Assembly: GCF_004022705.2 (NCBI RefSeq)
Contig: NZ_RZOY02000006.1
Coordinates: 342,943-406,942 of the forward strand
DNA: 64,000 nt
Reading direction: 5' to 3'
Source: Mesorhizobium sp. M2D.F.Ca.ET.226.01.1.1
GTDB lineage: Bacteria > Pseudomonadota > Alphaproteobacteria > Rhizobiales > Rhizobiaceae
Part shown: positions 1-10,083 of the stretch, piece after piece
Numbering within the stretch: the first letter of the stretch is position 1
Layout: every line of letters begins with the position of its first letter
Made by a program: the position numbers and the translations under genes
The notes under the pieces: generated by a model
Seen by the model: only the letters and a program-made list of their open reading frames with translations
Databases searched by the model: none
Told to the model about the DNA's origin: nothing

Positions 1-1562
<1,562 letters not shown>

Positions 1563-1573
1563 ATTGCTTGCGG

Positions 1574-2188
1574 TCAGCTGTCGAAGAAGACCGTCTCCTT
1601 TTCGCCCTGCAAATGGACATCGAAGACGTAAACGTCGCCCTGGCGCTCGGCGATCAGCGTCGGCACTCGCAAGCGATGTTCGATGCGGGCAAGGATCGGA
1701 TCCTCGGCATTGGCCTTTTCCTCGTCCGAAAAATAAAGCCGGGTGTGCAGGCCGATATTGATGCCGCGCGCCACGATCCACAGCGTGATATGCGGCGCCA
1801 TCAGCCGCCCGTCGCGGAACGGCACGCGGCCGGGCTTGATCGTGCGGAACTGGCAGACGCCAGTTTCCATGTCGGTCGGCTGCCGGCCCCATCCCTGGAA
1901 GTTGGGATCGGCGGCGCCGCGCAATTCGGCCGGCGAGTTGTAGAGCCCGCTGGCATCCGCCTGCCAGATCTCGAGCAGCGCATCCTTCAGCGGCGTGCCG
2001 GTGCCGTCGAGCACGCGGATGCGGAGTTCAATGCGCTCACCCTTGGTCTCATCATTGACTATGGTCGAGCCAAGATCGCTCGCATAGACGCCGCCGATGC
2101 CGCAGAAATTCGGCGTCAGCCCGATATGCACATAGGGTCCGGCGGTCTGCGAAGGGCTTTCCTTCAGCTGGTCTGGCGGCTGCGCCAT
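1574..2188 (-). CDS. pcaG: protocatechuate 3,4-dioxygenase, alpha subunit
   Basis: Alpha chain of the non-heme Fe(III) intradiol dioxygenase that opens protocatechuate between its two hydroxyls. 204 residues, normal for PcaG. It has the intradiol fold but, as usual for alpha chains, lacks the full iron ligand set of PcaH; it starts with the SPSQTAGPYVHIG segment typical of alpha chains. The ATG is coupled to the TGA of pcaH through a one-base overlap (TGATG), which fits the 1:1 subunit ratio of the enzyme. The longer open frame upstream is the antisense of pcaH and is ignored. Confidence 0.95.
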   Translation of the reverse strand: MAQPPDQLKESPSQTAGPYVHIGLTPNFCGIGGVYASDLGSTIVNDETKGERIELRIRVLDGTGTPLKDALLEIWQADASGLYNSPAELRGAADPNFQGWGRQPTDMETGVCQFRTIKPGRVPFRDGRLMAPHITLWIVARGINIGLHTRLYFSDEEKANAEDPILARIEHRLRVPTLIAERQGDVYVFDVHLQGEKETVFFDS

Positions 2189-2940
2189 CAATTGCCCTCC
2201 GGCCTGTTCTCGAACAGCGTCGAGCGGCGCCCGCGCAGCACGATGTCGAACGCGTAGGCGAGCGCGTCCATCGGGATGGTCGACTGCATGTCGAGCGTGG
2301 CGATCAGCGCCTCGACCGCGGCCTTGTTGGAAATGCCGCCGACGATCGGGCAGCGCCAGATCAGCGGATCGCCCTCGAAATACATCTGGGTGATCAGCCG
2401 CTGCGCGAAGCCATGCCCGAACACCGAAAAATGAATATGCGCCGGGCGCCAGTCGTTCGGGCCGTTCGGCCACGGATAGGGTCCGGGCCTGACGGTGCGA
2501 AAGGCGTAGCCGCCATCCTCGCCGGTGATGGTGCGGCCGCAGCCGCCGAAATTCGGATCGAGCGGCGCGAGATACCCGTCCTTCTTGTGGCGGTAGCGGC
2601 CGCCGGCATTGGCCTGCCAGAATTCGAGCAACACGCCCGGCACGCCTTTGCCGCGCTCGTCCAGCACGCGTCCATGAACGATGATGCGCTCGCCGATGGC
2701 GCTCTCGCCGGCCTTGGCGAAATTGTGGATCAGGTCGTTGTCGAGCTCGCCGAGCATCGCGTGCCCGAACACGGGCCCGGTCAGTTCCGACAGCGTGTTG
2801 TCGAACGACAACAACGCTTTCTGCGGCGAGCGCAGCACCGAGCTCTTGTAGTTCGGCGTGAAGGCCGGCGGATGCCACTGGCGGTCGCGTTGGAAGAAGG
2901 CGCCGGTTTCCGGCGAACGGTTGGAGCCTCGCTCAGCCAT
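2188..2940 (-). CDS. pcaH: protocatechuate 3,4-dioxygenase, beta subunit
   Basis: Beta, iron-carrying chain of protocatechuate 3,4-dioxygenase. 250 residues. The four Fe(III) ligands can be located: Tyr116 in [11 protein letters not shown], Tyr155 in [10 protein letters not shown], and His168 and His170 in [12 protein letters not shown], equivalent to Tyr108/Tyr147/His160/His162 of the Pseudomonas enzyme. Its ATG lies inside the last codons of pcaC (8-base overlap), and its TGA overlaps the pcaG start, so pcaC-H-G are translated as a chain. Intact and presumably active with PcaG. Confidence 0.96.
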   Translation of the reverse strand: MAERGSNRSPETGAFFQRDRQWHPPAFTPNYKSSVLRSPQKALLSFDNTLSELTGPVFGHAMLGELDNDLIHNFAKAGESAIGERIIVHGRVLDERGKGVPGVLLEFWQANAGGRYRHKKDGYLAPLDPNFGGCGRTITGEDGGYAFRTVRPGPYPWPNGPNDWRPAHIHFSVFGHGFAQRLITQMYFEGDPLIWRCPIVGGISNKAAVEALIATLDMQSTIPMDALAYAFDIVLRGRRSTLFENRPEGN

Positions 2941-3337
2941 GGGCTGTCTTGGCTCCGTCCATCTGCGCGAACACCTCCTTGGCGATCTTGAAGGCGCGGT
3001 TGGCGGCCGGCACGCCGGCATAGATCGCAACATGCAGGAAGGCCTCGCAGATGTCGTCGCGCGAGGCGCCCGTGTTGGCGGTGGCACGCACATGCATGGC
3101 GACTTCCTCGTCGTGGCCAAGTGCCGCAAGCAGCGCCAGCGTCACGATCGAGCGCTCGCGCTTCGACCAGCCGGGCCGCGCCCAGACCGTTCCCCAGGCC
3201 GCCTCGGTGATCAGTTGCTGGAACGGCCGATCGAAATCGGTCGCCGCGTCCTCGGCGCGGTCGACATGGGGATCGCCGAGCACGGAGCGGCGAACATCGA
3301 GGCCCGTCCGGTAGCGGTTTTTCGTAACATCATCCAT
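2933..3337 (-). CDS. pcaC: 4-carboxymuconolactone decarboxylase
   Basis: Decarboxylates 4-carboxymuconolactone to 3-oxoadipate enol-lactone. 134 residues, an all-helical member of the CMD/AhpD-like superfamily; the [16 protein letters not shown] segment and the later [20 protein letters not shown] segment are characteristic of PcaC. It is stand-alone, not fused to PcaD as in some actinobacteria. The start overlaps the 3' end of pcaD by 8 bases and the stop overlaps the pcaH start by 8 bases. Confidence 0.95.
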   Translation of the reverse strand: MDDVTKNRYRTGLDVRRSVLGDPHVDRAEDAATDFDRPFQQLITEAAWGTVWARPGWSKRERSIVTLALLAALGHDEEVAMHVRATANTGASRDDICEAFLHVAIYAGVPAANRAFKIAKEVFAQMDGAKTAHG

Positions 3338-4142
3338 GAGCAGGCTTTCCCTCAGGCAGCGAGGCGACGAAATCGCGGATCAAAGTGACGAACGCGTCCG
3401 GCTGCTCGATGCATGGAATGTGTCCGGCATTGCGGATCACCTCGAAGCGCGCACCCGGGATCAGCCCGGCCAGCGAGCGGACGAGATCGGGCGGCGTCGA
3501 GCCGTCCTGATCGCCGACGACGCACAGCGTCGGCACCGCGATACGTGATGCGGCATTCGTGAGATCGGCGTCGCGCACCGCCATGCATGTGCCGATATAG
3601 CCGGGCAGCGCCTGCCTCGTCAGCATGTTGCGGCAACCGGCCAGATCGGCTGCACGCGCAGCGTGGAAATCCGGCGTGAACCAGACTTTCATGATGCCGT
3701 CGGCGATCACCTCGATGCCGTCGTGCTCGACGGTTGCGATGCGCGTGTTCCAGCTCTCTGCGGTGCCTATTTTGTGCGCGGTGTCGCTTAGGATCAGCGC
3801 CTCCACACATTTGGGATGGCGGGTGTAGAGCCGCTGCGCGACCAGGCCGCCGACCGACAGCCCGCACAGCACAACCCGCTCGAAACCGAAATGATCGATG
3901 AGGCCAAGGAGATCGTCGACATGATCATCGATGGAGCGTACGCCGCCGCCTATGTCGGACAGCCCGTGGCCGCGCTTGTCGTAGACCAGCATCGGCATTT
4001 CACCAGTAAGCCGCGAGACGACGTCGTCCCAGATGCGGAAGTCGGTGCCCAGCGAATTGATGAAGATGATCGGACGCGACGTGCCGGTCGCCTCGATATG
4101 GCGGTGATGCAGCGTCACGCCGCCTATGCTGACGAATGGCAC
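3330..4142 (-). CDS. pcaD: 3-oxoadipate enol-lactonase
   Basis: Alpha/beta hydrolase that opens 3-oxoadipate enol-lactone to 3-oxoadipate; first gene of the pcaDCHGB-pobA operon. 270 residues from a GTG start. I chose this GTG (MPFVSIGG) because a GGAGG Shine-Dalgarno lies 9 bases upstream at 4152-4156; the ATG-started extension to 4166 would consume that ribosome site. The nucleophile elbow is CGLSVGG, the acid lies in VGDQDGSTPPD and the catalytic His in NAGHIPCIEQPD. Transcription should start in the promoter between pcaD and pcaQ, which carries a PcaQ-type operator. The genes for 3-oxoadipate activation (pcaIJF) are not in the window. Confidence 0.93.
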   Translation of the reverse strand: MPFVSIGGVTLHHRHIEATGTSRPIIFINSLGTDFRIWDDVVSRLTGEMPMLVYDKRGHGLSDIGGGVRSIDDHVDDLLGLIDHFGFERVVLCGLSVGGLVAQRLYTRHPKCVEALILSDTAHKIGTAESWNTRIATVEHDGIEVIADGIMKVWFTPDFHAARAADLAGCRNMLTRQALPGYIGTCMAVRDADLTNAASRIAVPTLCVVGDQDGSTPPDLVRSLAGLIPGARFEVIRNAGHIPCIEQPDAFVTLIRDFVASLPEGKPAHG

Positions 4143-4150
4143 GATTTTGA

Positions 4151-4230
4151 TCCTCCAAAGCCACATTGCACGAGCGGTTTGGTTCGGTAAAATGATATTT
4201 TGCGCCGTTTCATTAACTTCGGGGTTATCG
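4151..4230 (-). repeat. inverted promoter repeat, copy A
   Basis: Eighty bases from the PcaQ operator to the pcaD Shine-Dalgarno. The reverse complement matches 5170-5249 at 68 of 80 positions without gaps, including an identical 29-base run (4173-4201 against 5199-5227). It is the promoter, operator and 5' leader of pcaD. Confidence 0.9.
4212..4228. promoter_or_regulatory. PcaQ operator, copy A (pcaD/pcaQ intergenic)
   Basis: On the minus strand it reads ATAACCCCGAAGTTAAT, matching the PcaQ site known from Sinorhizobium (ATAACC-N4-GGTTAA) with one mismatch in the second half. It sits 6 bases before the pcaQ ATG and about 70 bases upstream of the pcaD GTG, placed both to activate pcaD and to repress pcaQ itself. 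Assignment is by motif and position. Confidence 0.8.
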
Positions 4231-4234
4231 AACC

Positions 4235-5152
4235 ATGGCCGAAAGCCGGATCCGCTTCCGCCACCTGCAGGCGTTTCTTGAGGTGGCCAGACAGGGAAGC
4301 GTGGCCCGCGCCGCCGATTTCCTGCATGTCAGCGCGCCAGCCGTGACCAAGACTTTGCGCGAACTGGAAGAAGCACTTGGCGTCCCGGTGGTAGAGCGTG
4401 ACGGGCGCGGCATCCGTGTCACACGTCTCGGCGAAATCTTCCTCGGACACGCCGGCTCGGCGATCTCGGCGTTGAAGCGCGGCGTCGATTCCGTGCGCCA
4501 GGACGGCGCCCTCAATCGCGACCCGATCCGCATCGGCGCGCTGCCGACCGTGTCGGCGCGGGTGATGCCGCTCGCCATGACCCTGTTCCTCGAGGAAACC
4601 ACTGGCGCGGCGCTCAAGATCGTCACCGGCGAGAACGCGGTTCTTCTGGAACAACTGCGTGTCGGCGCGCTCGACCTCGTGGTCGGCCGGCTAGCGGCGC
4701 CCGAGCATATGACCGGCTTCTTCTTCGAACACCTTTATTCCGAACAGGTGCTGTTCGTCGTGCGGGCCGGGCATCCCCTGGCCGAACCCGGGACCGATAT
4801 TTTTGCGCGTCTCGACGAGTTTCCCGTCCTGATGCCGACGCGGGAATCCGTCATCCGCCCCTTCGTCGACCGGCTCTTCATCACCAACGGCATGACCGCG
4901 CCGGCGACGGAGATCGAAACCGTTTCCGATTCCTTCGGCCGCTCCTTCATGCGCCAGAGCAACGCGGTGTGGATCATCTCGGCCGGCGTCGTCGCCAACG
5001 AAATCGCCAGCGGCGCCTTCGTCGCCCTGCCGGTGGATACGGAAGAAACCAAAGGGCCGGTGGGCCTGACCATGCGCACCGACACCGCGCCTTCGCCCGC
5101 CTTCACCATCCTCTTGCAGACGATCCGCGAGGCCGCGCGCCACCACGCCTGA
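4235..5152 (+). CDS. pcaQ: LysR-type transcriptional activator of the protocatechuate genes
   Basis: LysR-family regulator, 305 residues, with an N-terminal winged helix-turn-helix (about residues 5-65; AADFLHVSAPAVTKTLRELE is the recognition region) and a periplasmic-binding-protein-like effector domain. In Sinorhizobium and Agrobacterium PcaQ activates pcaDCHGB in response to 3-carboxy-cis,cis-muconate and/or 4-carboxymuconolactone, and in S. meliloti also the protocatechuate ABC transporter. Position (divergent from pcaD, upstream of a transporter) and the matching operators on both sides support the same role here. The gene is framed by inverted copies of one promoter. The start is the ATG just after operator A; no strong ribosome site is visible. 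Confidence 0.94.
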   Translation: MAESRIRFRHLQAFLEVARQGSVARAADFLHVSAPAVTKTLRELEEALGVPVVERDGRGIRVTRLGEIFLGHAGSAISALKRGVDSVRQDGALNRDPIRIGALPTVSARVMPLAMTLFLEETTGAALKIVTGENAVLLEQLRVGALDLVVGRLAAPEHMTGFFFEHLYSEQVLFVVRAGHPLAEPGTDIFARLDEFPVLMPTRESVIRPFVDRLFITNGMTAPATEIETVSDSFGRSFMRQSNAVWIISAGVVANEIASGAFVALPVDTEETKGPVGLTMRTDTAPSPAFTILLQTIREAARHHA

Positions 5153-5169
5153 CGATGAAGTCCGAATTC

Positions 5170-5249
5170 TGCTAACCCAGGGGTTAATGAAACACCGTAA
5201 AATATCATTTTACCGAACCAAACCGCTAGTGCAATGTGACCTCGGAGGA
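5170..5249 (+). repeat. inverted promoter repeat, copy B
   Basis: Second copy of the pcaD promoter segment, in opposite orientation and pointing into the ABC transporter operon. Matches copy A at 68 of 80 positions. Weaker similarity continues past the GGAGGATC ribosome site to a GTGCCAT that corresponds to the pcaD start codon. Confidence 0.9.
5172..5187. promoter_or_regulatory. PcaQ operator, copy B (upstream of transporter operon)
   Basis: Reads CTAACCCAGGGGTTAA: TAACC-N4-GGTTAA is a perfect match to the PcaQ half-sites except for the first base, and is more symmetric than copy A. It lies 18 bases after the pcaQ stop and about 140 bases before the binding-protein ATG. This supports PcaQ control of the transporter, as known for pcaMNVWX of S. 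meliloti. Confidence 0.8.
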
Positions 5250-5258
5250 TCGAGAGCC

Positions 5259-5339
5259 GTGCCATCCGGCCGCAAACGGAAGACCCGTTTGCCGTCGTGT
5301 CGAACGGTCACTGAGGGAGGAGCAGATGTCTCGCACTAA
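5259..5339 (+). other. 26-codon leader ORF, remnant of a duplicated pcaD start
   Basis: A GTG in the position of the pcaD start codon within copy B opens a 26-codon frame that ends at a TAA 11 bases inside the binding-protein gene. It keeps the GGAGG ribosome site of pcaD upstream (5244-5248). The peptide resembles no known protein and is no longer pcaD-like after the first codons. It may be a vestige of the duplication, or may be translated and influence initiation at 5326. Confidence 0.4.
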
Positions 5340-6642
5340 CGGCGGCAAAACCGCAATCTCCGGCATTTCAAGACGCCAGTTCATCGCCACTTCGGTGGCC
5401 GGCGGCGCGGCATTGGCATTCGGCCGCGGCAAGGCCTTCGCGCAAAGTGCCGACACGCTCAAGGTGGGCTTCGTCAGTCCGCGCACCGGCCCTCTTGCTG
5501 GCTTCGGCGAAACCGACGGCTATGTGCTCGACCTCGCCCGCAAGGCTCTGGCCAATGGCATCGAGCTCGGCGGCAAGAAATACAGCGTCGAGATCCTCGA
5601 CCAGGACACCCAATCGGATCCGTCCCGCGCGGGCCAGCTCGCCAAGGACCTGATCAACAACCAGGCCATCGACCTGATGCTCGCCGTCTCCACGCCGGAG
5701 GTGATCAATCCGGTCGCAGACGCCTGCGAGGCAGCCGGCGTGCCTTGCCTCTCCACCGTCATGCCGTGGGAGGCCTGGTATTTCGGCCGCGGCGCCAAGC
5801 CCGGCGCGCCCTCGCCTTTCAAATGGACCTATCATTTCGGCTTCGGCGTCGAGGAGTTCTTCAAGGCCTATATCTCGCAGTGGAACCTGATCGAGACCAA
5901 CAAGAAGGTCGGCGTCATGTATCCCAACGACGCCGACGGCAACGCCATCCGCGCCCATCTGGCGCCGCTGCTCGCCAAGCAGGGTTTCACCATCGTCGAT
6001 CCGGGTGCGTACGAAACCGGCACCACCGACTATTCCTCGCAGATCGCGCTGTTCAAGCAGGAAGGCGTCGAGATCTTCAACTCCTTCCCGATCCCGCCTG
6101 ACTTCGCCGCCTTCTGGCGTCAGGCAGCGCAGCAAGGCCTGACCCGGCAGATCAAGATCGCCCAGGTCGCAAAGACCGGCCTGTTCCCCTCCGACATCGA
6201 AGCGCTCGGCGATCTTGGCGTGAAGATTTCCAGCGCCGCCTACTGGCACAAGGCATTCCCCTATAAGTCGCCGCTGACCGGCGTCTCGGGTACCGAGCTT
6301 GCCGATGGCTACGAGGCGGCGAGCGGCAAGCAATGGACGCAGCAGCTCGGCGCCTCGATGTCGCTGCTCGACGCCGGCTTCGAAGCCTTGAAGGCGAGTT
6401 CGAACGCCAAGGATAAGGCGGCGGTGGCCAAGGCGCTGAGCACGCTGAAGACCGAGACCATGATCGGCAAGGTCGACTTCACCAGCGGCCCGGTGGCCAA
6501 TGTCTCGCCCGGCCCGATCATCGGCACGCAATGGGTCGCGGCCAAGGAGGGCTCGAAATTCCCGCTCGACTATGTCGTGACCGAGAACGCCACCGACCCG
6601 AAGGTTCCGGTCGAAGCCAAGCTCCAGCCGTATAACGGCTGA
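5326..6642 (+). CDS. pcaM: ABC transporter substrate-binding protein, probably protocatechuate/hydroxybenzoate
   Basis: Periplasmic binding protein of the branched-chain amino acid/aromatic acid type (Peripla_BP_6), 438 residues. The N-terminus carries a twin-arginine signal: SRRQFI at residues 15-20, a hydrophobic stretch, then AFA-Q near residue 39, so export should be by Tat rather than Sec. The ATG at 5326 follows GAGGGAGG and fits the signal; the longer open frame from 5236 is the transcribed leader. The gene heads a five-gene transporter operon behind a PcaQ operator, the arrangement of pcaMNVWX in S. meliloti, so protocatechuate or related hydroxybenzoates are the likely ligands. The symbol is by context. 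Confidence 0.8.
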   Translation: MSRTNGGKTAISGISRRQFIATSVAGGAALAFGRGKAFAQSADTLKVGFVSPRTGPLAGFGETDGYVLDLARKALANGIELGGKKYSVEILDQDTQSDPSRAGQLAKDLINNQAIDLMLAVSTPEVINPVADACEAAGVPCLSTVMPWEAWYFGRGAKPGAPSPFKWTYHFGFGVEEFFKAYISQWNLIETNKKVGVMYPNDADGNAIRAHLAPLLAKQGFTIVDPGAYETGTTDYSSQIALFKQEGVEIFNSFPIPPDFAAFWRQAAQQGLTRQIKIAQVAKTGLFPSDIEALGDLGVKISSAAYWHKAFPYKSPLTGVSGTELADGYEAASGKQWTQQLGASMSLLDAGFEALKASSNAKDKAAVAKALSTLKTETMIGKVDFTSGPVANVSPGPIIGTQWVAAKEGSKFPLDYVVTENATDPKVPVEAKLQPYNG

Positions 6643-6661
6643 TCTGTCGGGGGACCGCATC

Positions 6662-7402
6662 GTGAACGCTCTGCCCAACGGTGCGATCCTCAATGCCGCC
6701 GGCATACACAAGCGCTTCGGCGCGCTGGTGGTGCTGGACGACATCGACTTCGCCATGGCCGCCGACGACGCGATCGGCATCGTCGGCCCCAACGGCGCCG
6801 GCAAGACGACGCTGCTCAGTGTGCTTTCCGGCGCCTATCCGCCGAGCGCCGGCACCATCGCCTTCAAGGGCGATGACGTCACCGCGCTGCCAGCCACGCA
6901 GCGCTGCCGGCTGGGGCTGGTGCGCACCCATCAGGTGCCGAAACCCTTCGGCGGCATGACCGCATTCGAGAATGTCTTCGTCGCCGCCTCGCACGGCGCG
7001 GGGCTTGTCCGCGACGAGGCTTATGAGGAAGCGCTCGGATCGCTGAAGCTCTGCGGCATGCTCGGCGTCGCCAACCGGCGCGCCGAGACGCTCGGCCTGC
7101 TCGACCGCAAGCGGCTGGAGCTGGCGCGCGCGCTCGCGGCGAAACCGACGCTGCTTCTGCTCGACGAGATCGGCGGCGGCCTGACCGACGGCGAGGCCGG
7201 CGAGCTGGTCGAGACCATCCGCGAATTGCGCCGCCGCAGGATCGGCATCGTCTGGATCGAGCACATCGTGCATATCCTTTTGCAGGTGGCCGAGCGGCTG
7301 ATCTGCATGGACGCCGGCAAGATTATCGCCGATGGCGAGCCGCAAGCGGTGATGGCCGACCCGCAGGTGATCAGCGCCTATCTCGGCGGAGGCCCGAAAT
7401 GA
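6662..7402 (+). CDS. ABC transporter ATP-binding protein (LivG type)
   Basis: First ATPase of the aromatic-acid transporter, 246 residues, GTG start 19 bases after the binding-protein stop, preceded by GGGGGA. Walker A is GPNGAGKTT; the Q-loop region is THQVPKPFGGMTAFENV. The usual LSGGQ signature is replaced by LGLLDRKRLELARA and the Walker B reads LLLLDEIGGGL instead of LDEPxxGL, a variant known in one LivG subgroup of aromatic/branched-chain transporters. Its stop overlaps the next start by four bases (ATGA). It corresponds to one of pcaN/V/W/X, which I do not assign individually. Confidence 0.88.
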   Translation: MNALPNGAILNAAGIHKRFGALVVLDDIDFAMAADDAIGIVGPNGAGKTTLLSVLSGAYPPSAGTIAFKGDDVTALPATQRCRLGLVRTHQVPKPFGGMTAFENVFVAASHGAGLVRDEAYEEALGSLKLCGMLGVANRRAETLGLLDRKRLELARALAAKPTLLLLDEIGGGLTDGEAGELVETIRELRRRRIGIVWIEHIVHILLQVAERLICMDAGKIIADGEPQAVMADPQVISAYLGGGPK

Positions 7403-8127
7403 GCCTGCTGTCGGTCGAGGATCTGGTTGTCCGGCATGGCCTGCTGCAGGCGGTGCGCGGCGTCAGCTTCAGCGTTGAGCACGGCGAGACGCTGGCGCTG
7501 GTCGGCGCCAACGGCGCCGGCAAGACGACATTGTTGAGGGCGATCGCCGGCGCGCACCAGGCAGCCTCGGGCCGCGTCGTCTTCGACGGCGCCGACCTCT
7601 CCGGCGTGCCTTCGCATGAGCGCGTTCGCAAGGGCGTGGCGCTTGTGCCTGAAGGCCGTCGGCTATTCGTGCAGATGACGGTTGAGGAAAACCTTCTGCT
7701 TGGCCGCACCGCCGGCCGCCCCGGCGACTGGAGCGTCGAGCGCGTGCTGGAAACCTTCCCCAACCTCAAGCCGCGCCGTCACGCCAAGGCCGGACATCTC
7801 TCCGGCGGCGAGCAGCAGGCGACGGCAATCGGCCGCGCGCTGATGAGCAATCCCGACCTGCTGCTGCTCGACGAAGTCTCGCTCGGCCTGTCGCCGCTGG
7901 TCGTCGACCGCGTCTATGCATCCCTTCAGGGTCTGATCAGCTCCGGCACGACGATCATCCTTGTCGAGCAGGACCTCAACCGCGCCCTCTCCGTCTCCGA
8001 CAAGGTCATCTGCATGCTCGAGGGCCGCATCGCGCTTGCAGGCGACAGCAAGAACGTCTCGCGCGACGAGGTGACCAAAGCCTATTTCGGCCTGCACCGC
8101 AAAAGCGCCGGGGGCGTGCCGGCATGA
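7399..8127 (+). CDS. ABC transporter ATP-binding protein (LivF type)
   Basis: Second ATPase, 242 residues. Canonical motifs are present: Walker A GANGAGKTT, signature LSGGEQQATAIGRAL, Walker B LLLLDEVSLGL, and the H-loop region IILVEQDLNRAL. It probably pairs with the LivG-type subunit as a heterodimer under the two permeases. ATGA overlap with the gene before and an overlap with the permease start after show translational coupling. Confidence 0.9.
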   Translation: MSLLSVEDLVVRHGLLQAVRGVSFSVEHGETLALVGANGAGKTTLLRAIAGAHQAASGRVVFDGADLSGVPSHERVRKGVALVPEGRRLFVQMTVEENLLLGRTAGRPGDWSVERVLETFPNLKPRRHAKAGHLSGGEQQATAIGRALMSNPDLLLLDEVSLGLSPLVVDRVYASLQGLISSGTTIILVEQDLNRALSVSDKVICMLEGRIALAGDSKNVSRDEVTKAYFGLHRKSAGGVPA

Positions 8128-9020
8128 TGAACCAGATCATCCAGGGCATCCTGCTCGGCGGCTATTACGCCCTGATCGCCTGCGGCCTCTCCTTCATGTT
8201 CTCGGTGATGCGCATCATCAACCTCGCGCATGGCAGCCTCGCCGTGCTCTCGGCCTTCGCGCTGTGGCTGCTCGCCTCGCGCTTCCACATCTCGCCTTTC
8301 CTCGGCCTCGCCATCGTGTTGCCGCTGATGGCTGTGATTGGCTGGGCCTTGCAGCGCTTCCTGCTCCAGCGGAGCGCCCGCGGCGGCGCGCTGCTGCCGA
8401 TCCTCACCACCTTTGGTCTGGCCATCGTCATCGACAATGTGCTGTTCGAGCAGTTCGGCGCCGACACACGCTCGCTGGCACCCTATATCGGCAGCCTGTC
8501 CTACGCTTCCTGGGAATGGCCGGGCAGCATCTATGTCGGCAAGCTGGCGGTGATCATCTTCGTCACCGCCGTCGTCCTGCTCGGCGGGCTGCAGCTCTTT
8601 CTCACCCGCACTAGCCTCGGCCGCTCGATCCGCGCGACCTCGGAAGACCCCGATACCGCCGGCCTGGTCGGCGTCGATGCGCGCCGCGCCATGGCGACAG
8701 CCGCGGCCATAGCCATGGTCACGGTCGGCCTCGCCGGCGCCTTCCTCGGCATGCGCGCCACCTTCGATCCCTATGCCGGCGCGACGCAGCTTCTGTTCGC
8801 CTTCGAGGCGGCCGTCATCGGTGGCGCCGGTTCGCTCTGGGGCACATTGATCGGCGGCATCATGCTGGCGCTCGCCCAGACGCTCGGCGCGACCGTGCAC
8901 CCACAGGGCTTTCTCATCGGCGGCCATGTCGCTTTCCTGATCGTGCTGTTCATCCGGCTCTACACCTCCGGCCTTGGCTTGGGTGGTTTGCTGCGGCTCT
9001 CCACGGGGAAGGCATCATGA
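8124..9020 (+). CDS. ABC transporter permease (LivH type)
   Basis: Integral membrane permease of 298 residues in the LivH family; starts with the conserved QGILLGGYYALIACGLSFMF segment and has about eight hydrophobic segments. The EDPDTAGLVGVDARR loop between helices is the cytoplasmic coupling region contacting the ATPases. It overlaps the preceding ATPase and the following permease by four bases. Part of the PcaQ-controlled uptake operon. Confidence 0.9.
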   Translation: MMNQIIQGILLGGYYALIACGLSFMFSVMRIINLAHGSLAVLSAFALWLLASRFHISPFLGLAIVLPLMAVIGWALQRFLLQRSARGGALLPILTTFGLAIVIDNVLFEQFGADTRSLAPYIGSLSYASWEWPGSIYVGKLAVIIFVTAVVLLGGLQLFLTRTSLGRSIRATSEDPDTAGLVGVDARRAMATAAAIAMVTVGLAGAFLGMRATFDPYAGATQLLFAFEAAVIGGAGSLWGTLIGGIMLALAQTLGATVHPQGFLIGGHVAFLIVLFIRLYTSGLGLGGLLRLSTGKAS

Positions 9021-10081
9021 GCGCCGCCTCCCCCGTCATCGAACGTGGCACCGCCGCGTCCCGCATCGCTGGCGTCGGCGTCTTGGCCATCATCGTGCTG
9101 CTCGCCGTCGCGCCGCAATTTCTCTCGGCCGGCGCGGTCGACCGCATGACCGCGCTGTTTATCTACGTGATCCTCGCGGCGATGTGGAACGCGCTTGCCG
9201 GTTTCGGTGGACTGGTCTCGGTCGGCCAGCAGGTGTTCTTCGGTCTCGGCGCTTATTTCGCCATCCGGCTGGCCAATGCCGGGCTCAATCCTTTCGTTTC
9301 GCTGTTCGTCTCGGCGGTCGTCGTCGTCGCCGTTTCCTGGCCGATCTCGCTGTTCATGCTTCGCTTGAAGAACGGCGAATTCGCCATCGGTATGTGGGTG
9401 ATCGCAGCACTGACGCACCTCCTCGTCAATCTCGACCGGCTGATCCAAGGCGAGACCGGCACGTCGCTGATCTCGCTCAACGTCTACGATGCTTCGGCAC
9501 GCAGGCTGACCATCTACTGGCTGGCGCTGGCCTCGATGACGGCGCTGCTGGCGACCCTCTTCGGCCTGCTGCGCGGCAGCACGGGCGCGGCCATTCGCGC
9601 CATCCGCGACAATGAGGATGCGGCGGCCTCCGTCGGCGTGCGCGTCACCGGCACCAAGCGGCTGCTCTTCGTGCTCGCCGCTTTCGGCATCGGCGTTGCC
9701 GGCGCGCTGTGGCTGGCGACCTCAATCACCTTCCAGCCGAAGACGTACTTCAGCGTCCAGTGGACCGCCTACATGATCTTCATGGTGCTGGTCGGCGGCA
9801 TCGGTACCTTCGAAGGCGCGATCCTTGGCGCGCTCATCTTCTTCCTCATCGAGACCTGGTTCGGCGGCACCGGCGTCTGGTACCTGATCGGCCTCGGCGC
9901 CACGGCGCTGGTCTTCTCGCTGTTTTTGCCGCGCGGCCTGTGGGGCACGGTGGAAGAGCGCTTCGGCTGGCGACTGCTGTCGGTCGGCTACCGTGTCAGG
10001 CTTCCAGCTGTTGGCGCCGCAGACCCTGCCACCGACACGATCGCATCGGCACGGACAACGACACACAGGGAGAAGGCGTGA
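9017..10081 (+). CDS. ABC transporter permease (LivM type)
   Basis: Second permease, 354 residues, LivM family, with eight to ten predicted membrane segments and the conserved loop IRDNEDAAASVGVRVTGTKR that docks onto the ATPase. The C-terminus is a hydrophilic tail of about 40 residues. Start overlaps livH-type gene by four bases; the stop is two bases before the ATG of the SDR gene, so the enzymes downstream are co-transcribed with the transporter. Confidence 0.9.
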   Translation: MSAASPVIERGTAASRIAGVGVLAIIVLLAVAPQFLSAGAVDRMTALFIYVILAAMWNALAGFGGLVSVGQQVFFGLGAYFAIRLANAGLNPFVSLFVSAVVVVAVSWPISLFMLRLKNGEFAIGMWVIAALTHLLVNLDRLIQGETGTSLISLNVYDASARRLTIYWLALASMTALLATLFGLLRGSTGAAIRAIRDNEDAAASVGVRVTGTKRLLFVLAAFGIGVAGALWLATSITFQPKTYFSVQWTAYMIFMVLVGGIGTFEGAILGALIFFLIETWFGGTGVWYLIGLGATALVFSLFLPRGLWGTVEERFGWRLLSVGYRVRLPAVGAADPATDTIASARTTTHREKA

Positions 10082-10083
10082 GC

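Noticed and set aside
6662..7402. LivG-type ATPase with LGLLDRKRLELA in place of LSGGQ, considered as a degenerate or inactive ATPase
   Set aside because: The same pattern is known in a subgroup of branched-chain/aromatic transporter ATPases, and Walker A is intact, so it is probably functional.
9709..10083. Upstream extension of the SDR gene by about 125 codons
   Set aside because: It lies entirely inside the LivM-type permease gene in another frame; the SDR fold begins at MLFGKTILITG.
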